Positions 63,101 through 64,000 of a stretch of 64,000 nucleotides of DNA are shown one piece after another; within the stretch, counting starts at the first letter, position 1; every line of letters starts with the position of its first letter. Source of the stretch: Strigamia acuminata. Taxonomy: Eukaryota; Arthropoda; Chilopoda; Geophilomorpha; Linotaeniidae. The stretch lies in assembly GCA_949358305.1 (NCBI GenBank), contig OX442314.1:26149118-26213117 (forward strand). The letters are read 5' to 3'. Position numbers and translations under genes: made by a program. The notes beneath the pieces are model-generated. The model worked only from the letters and a program-made list of their open reading frames with translations. It had not been told where the DNA came from and made no database searches.

Positions 63101-63562
63101 GTAATAGGCGGTTAAGGGCCAATTTACAGGCAACACGCCGGGTTGGTAGCCCTCATCTCTAAGTTTACTCAAAATCGTTCTTGGTCTGGTCACGTCATTG
63201 TTGTACAATTCACGAATTTTCTTCTTAGTTTCGGTCGGAATGCCGCGTAGTAGTCGCTCTTCGTGAGTGTGTGTGTCAGTTGTGTGGTATAATTCCACAG
63301 AATCAGTATCGGCCTTCAGAAATAAGTATTTCTTCGCATCACACTCCCGTGAAAATTTGCAGTCGTAGAAAATTTTTTCTCCTTCGAGCGTGGTGGAGTT
63401 TCATCGCTTTTCCCACATCTGCTCAGCTTTTAGAGCCAACGATGCCGAGTCGATGTTGTCAAAAACTTTCTGTTTGACCCATTTCCGGCGCTTTCGAGGT
63501 TCCTCTGAATCTGATTCGGGATCGGAATTAGCGAACACACACGGTTGTGAAGTCATCGCCAT
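63071..63562 (-). pseudogene. transposase-like N terminus with a FLYWCH/WRKY-GCM1-type zinc-binding region, broken
   Basis: From the ATG at 63562 (MAMTSQPCVFANSDPESDSE) the frame runs through RKRRKWVKQKVFDNIDSASL to a TGA after EQMWEKR, then stays open in the same frame through KIFYDCKFSRECDAKKYLFL, TDSVELYHTTDTHTHEERLL and IPTETKKKIRELYNNDV to a stop at about 63071. C-x4-C...H-x-H spacing with an HTHE end is typical of the zinc-binding domain near the N terminus of MULE-type transposases and their domesticated relatives. One stop and loss of the catalytic part make it a pseudogene. Family assignment is from motif shape only. Confidence 0.5.
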
Positions 63563-63619
63563 TGCTGAAGGAATATGAAAGAATATATATATATGCAAAC
63601 AGACACATACGTCGCACAA

Positions 63620-64000
63620 ACATTACCGCAAAACGTGAATGCGACGTACCGAGAAGAAAACGCCTTGTTTTGGGAGTTTCGAGAAAATAGGGAGTGGCGT
63701 AACTTTAAGGGGGGAAAAGTAGATATTTTTGGGGGGATCTAAAAGAGGGGGGCAGTTCGTATTCTTTTGCGGGGTATTGCATACTTTCTGGAGGCCGTTT
63801 TATTATTGGCCAATAAATACTTGGGTATTGGTAATCTCAAAGAATGTTTACCCGGTGGTTGGTACCACCGATAGCGACTTTGTCGTGCACAAACAAATAC
63901 CCGGTGCTTGATTATGAGATCTCGTCATTGTAAGGCATACTGGCGGATGGAAGCGTCAAAACTTCCCTCGATGGTTCTCTCAACCATCGTGACTCTCCCC
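63620..64000. other. no gene seen at the right edge
   Basis: G-rich stretches (63700-63755) and otherwise unremarkable sequence up to the window end. Confidence 0.4.

Overview
This window is eukaryotic nuclear DNA from an invertebrate, most likely an arthropod. It is AT-rich, its introns are mostly 62-87 bp with GT...AG ends, and it holds an animal-type holocytochrome c synthase gene. It mixes Ty3/Gypsy, Ty1/Copia and DIRS-type tyrosine-recombinase retroelements with small TA-flanked DNA transposons. I cannot name the species; a collembolan or crustacean would fit. No rRNA, tRNA, CRISPR or prokaryotic operon structure was seen.

Layout. 1-7.7 kb is host sequence: the first exon and promoter of an unnamed minus-strand gene (about 1.84-2.07 kb), a complete five-exon HCCS gene (5476 down to 2477, 268 codons) with nested MITEs in intron 4, a tandemly duplicated pair of small exons (5.75-6.35 kb), and exon-like sequence near 7.0-7.26 kb. 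A partial copy of the HCCS upstream region at 7.64 kb is split by Gypsy element 1 (7750-18850; 914-bp LTRs, TSD CATG). That element carries gag, a -1 frame pol with an unusual membrane/repeat region before the protease, and a two-exon gene on the opposite strand between pol and the 3' LTR.

19.4-33.3 kb is a nested set. A minus-strand cysteine-rich host gene is split in a coding exon by a Copia element (19554-32666, TSD GAACC). That element is itself split in its RNase H region by a second Copia element (20178-27407, TSD GAAAT). Both LTR pairs look identical, so the insertions are young. 35.5-40.5 kb is a hAT/BED zinc-finger remnant invaded by a compact intact Gypsy (Mag-like) element (36016-40394; 128-bp LTRs, TSD AGAAC).

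42.1-49.0 kb is a DIRS element with inverted terminal repeats, an internal complementary region, a spliced ORF1 and a damaged RT/RNase H-tyrosine recombinase region; a 1.7-kb TA-flanked MITE sits in its ORF1. 49.1-52.5 kb holds degraded repeats and a truncated second Mag-like element. 52.5-58.4 kb is a minus-strand LTR element that encodes only a 1270-residue Gag and has hairpin-dense 959-bp LTRs and a tRNA-Pro-type primer site. 58.9-61.2 kb is an exact 14-copy array of a 167-bp satellite with a 7-mer higher-order period, next to a small perfect inverted-repeat element. The right end holds degraded repeats and a broken zinc-binding transposase-like reading frame.

The most unusual items are the spliced antisense gene inside Gypsy element 1, the membrane/repeat region of its Pol, and the Gag-only element with its structured LTR.
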